Origin: Oceanospirillum maris DSM 6286
Lineage (GTDB): Bacteria; Pseudomonadota; Gammaproteobacteria; Pseudomonadales; Halomonadaceae
Direction: 5' to 3'
Length of the DNA stretch: 64,000 bases
Assembly (NCBI RefSeq): GCF_000422865.1
Contig: NZ_AUGW01000014.1
Location: forward strand, 1-64,000
This document shows, in pieces, positions 63,326 through 64,000 of the stretch. The stretch's first letter is position 1. Every line of letters starts with the position of its first letter. The notes beneath the pieces were generated by a model, which had not been told where the DNA came from, did no database searches, and worked only from the letters and a program-made list of their open reading frames with translations. The position numbers and the translations under genes were made by a program.

Positions 63326-64000
63326 TTAGTCCAGATCAGCAAACATTTTTTGAATACTGGAGAAATCGAGTGAGCCATTACCATTGGCCGCATGCATCGC
63401 AAACAAATTGCGAGCCATAGAACCCATTGGGATACTGCAACGAGATTTAACCGCAGAATCAAACGCCAACCCCAGATCTTTTGCCATCAAGTCCACCATA
63501 AAACCGCCTTGATAACCGTTAGAAGCCGGAGCTGTTTCCATCACACCAGGATAAGGGTTATAAACTTGCAGCGCCCAGTTATTGCCGGAGCTTTTCGCCA
63601 TAATATCTGACAATACCGCAGGATCTAGGCCATTTTTAACGCCCATACCAATCGCTTCCGTGGTACCCGCCATAAGGATTGCTAGCAACATGTTATTACA
63701 CACTTTAGCGACCTGACCGGCACCGGAATCACCAGCGTGGAAGATATTTTTACCCATCGCTTCCAGAATAGGCTTAACGAGTTCAAAGGCTTCTGTAGTA
63801 CCGCCAACGATAAAGGACAGAGTACCGGCTACGGCCCCGCCTACACCACCGGAAACCGGTGCATCCACCATTTTAATGCCACGCTTAGCGGCTTCTTCAG
63901 CAACACGGCGAGCAGACTCTGCCGCGATAGTGCTGGAATCAATAATAACGGTATTCTTATCAACGATATCTAAAAGACCCGTACCATCAATATATAGGCC
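63326..64000 (-). CDS. mmsB: 3-hydroxyisobutyrate dehydrogenase, C-terminal 224 residues (cut by window edge)
   Basis: The frame is open from the window edge: it begins GLYIDGTGLLDIVDKNTVII, then DSSTIAAESARRVAEEA, VDAPVSGGVGGAVAGTLSFI and the catalytic lysine region GAGQVAKVCNNMLLA. The substrate-binding DSST and the KxxxN pattern are those of 3-hydroxyisobutyrate dehydrogenase. The NAD-binding N-terminus lies beyond the window. It oxidises a valine-degradation intermediate. The internal ATG at 63871 is not the true start. Confidence 0.92.
   Translation of the reverse strand, partial: GLYIDGTGLLDIVDKNTVIIDSSTIAAESARRVAEEAAKRGIKMVDAPVSGGVGGAVAGTLSFIVGGTTEAFELVKPILEAMGKNIFHAGDSGAGQVAKVCNNMLLAILMAGTTEAIGMGVKNGLDPAVLSDIMAKSSGNNWALQVYNPYPGVMETAPASNGYQGGFMVDLMAKDLGLAFDSAVKSRCSIPMGSMARNLFAMHAANGNGSLDFSSIQKMFADLD

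Noticed and set aside
63326-63871. A separate 181-aa protein starting at ATG 63871
   Set aside because: The same frame is open to the window edge and encodes the conserved DSST region of 3-hydroxyisobutyrate dehydrogenase, so that ATG is internal.

Overview
The window looks like a chromosomal segment of a marine-type gammaproteobacterium, probably of the Oceanospirillales/Neptunomonas-Amphritea kind. This placement is inferred from gene content (tig-clpP-clpX-lon-hupB-ppiD order, gloB/methyltransferase/rnhA/dnaQ block, complete type II secretion operon, ppsA/ppsR pair) and protein flavour; no database was searched. Almost everything is core metabolism and housekeeping. The clearest accessory island is the first ~1.9 kb.

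Left end (1-1.9 kb): the 5' end of an IS transposase abuts an integron-type attC site, which closes a single promoterless gene cassette (248-1579, minus strand). The cassette encodes a 402-aa zinc-ribbon protein of unknown function. Its first bases (GTTACATGC) are the exact reverse complement of the far arm of its attC, so both cassette boundaries can be read directly. No integrase gene is present in the window. From 1.9 to 6.2 kb lies a thiosulfate/tetrathionate module: tsdB-tsdA (cytochrome partner and diheme thiosulfate dehydrogenase) followed by a convergent TtrS/TtrR-like two-component system that probably senses tetrathionate. hrpB helicase follows.

From 9.2 to 20.6 kb on the minus strand is a 12-gene type II secretion operon in the unusual order N-C-D-E-F-G-H-M-I-J-K-L, with a GspL that stops just after its membrane helix. 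Upstream are dnaQ, rnhA, a SAM methyltransferase and the divergent gloB-mltD. A yejABEF peptide ABC transporter and a PAP2 phosphatase occupy 25.7-32.2 kb. The proteostasis block runs on the minus strand, tig-clpP-clpX-lon-hupB-tRNA-Asp-ppiD, with a heat-shock-like promoter before lon. Between tig and folD is a tRNA operon, Pro-Arg-His, whose tail has been tandemly duplicated, giving a second tRNA-His and two tRNA-Pro copies that lack the 5' acceptor strand.

From 43 to 54.6 kb are ridA, a lipoprotein hydrolase, a DUF4105 outer-surface protein, a DUF3015 protein, the ppsA/ppsR PEP synthase pair, an MltC-like transglycosylase with a Tat-like rather than lipoprotein signal, ppnP, ppk2 and a CHASE-GGDEF cyclase. 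The right end (54.7-64 kb) is catabolic: a livGF-binding protein-livHM transporter, a crotonase, propionyl-CoA ligase (prpE) and 3-hydroxyisobutyrate dehydrogenase (mmsB, cut by the window edge). Together they suggest uptake and breakdown of branched-chain or related short acyl substrates, and a perfect TTACGT-AA-ACGTAA dyad upstream of livG may be the operator.
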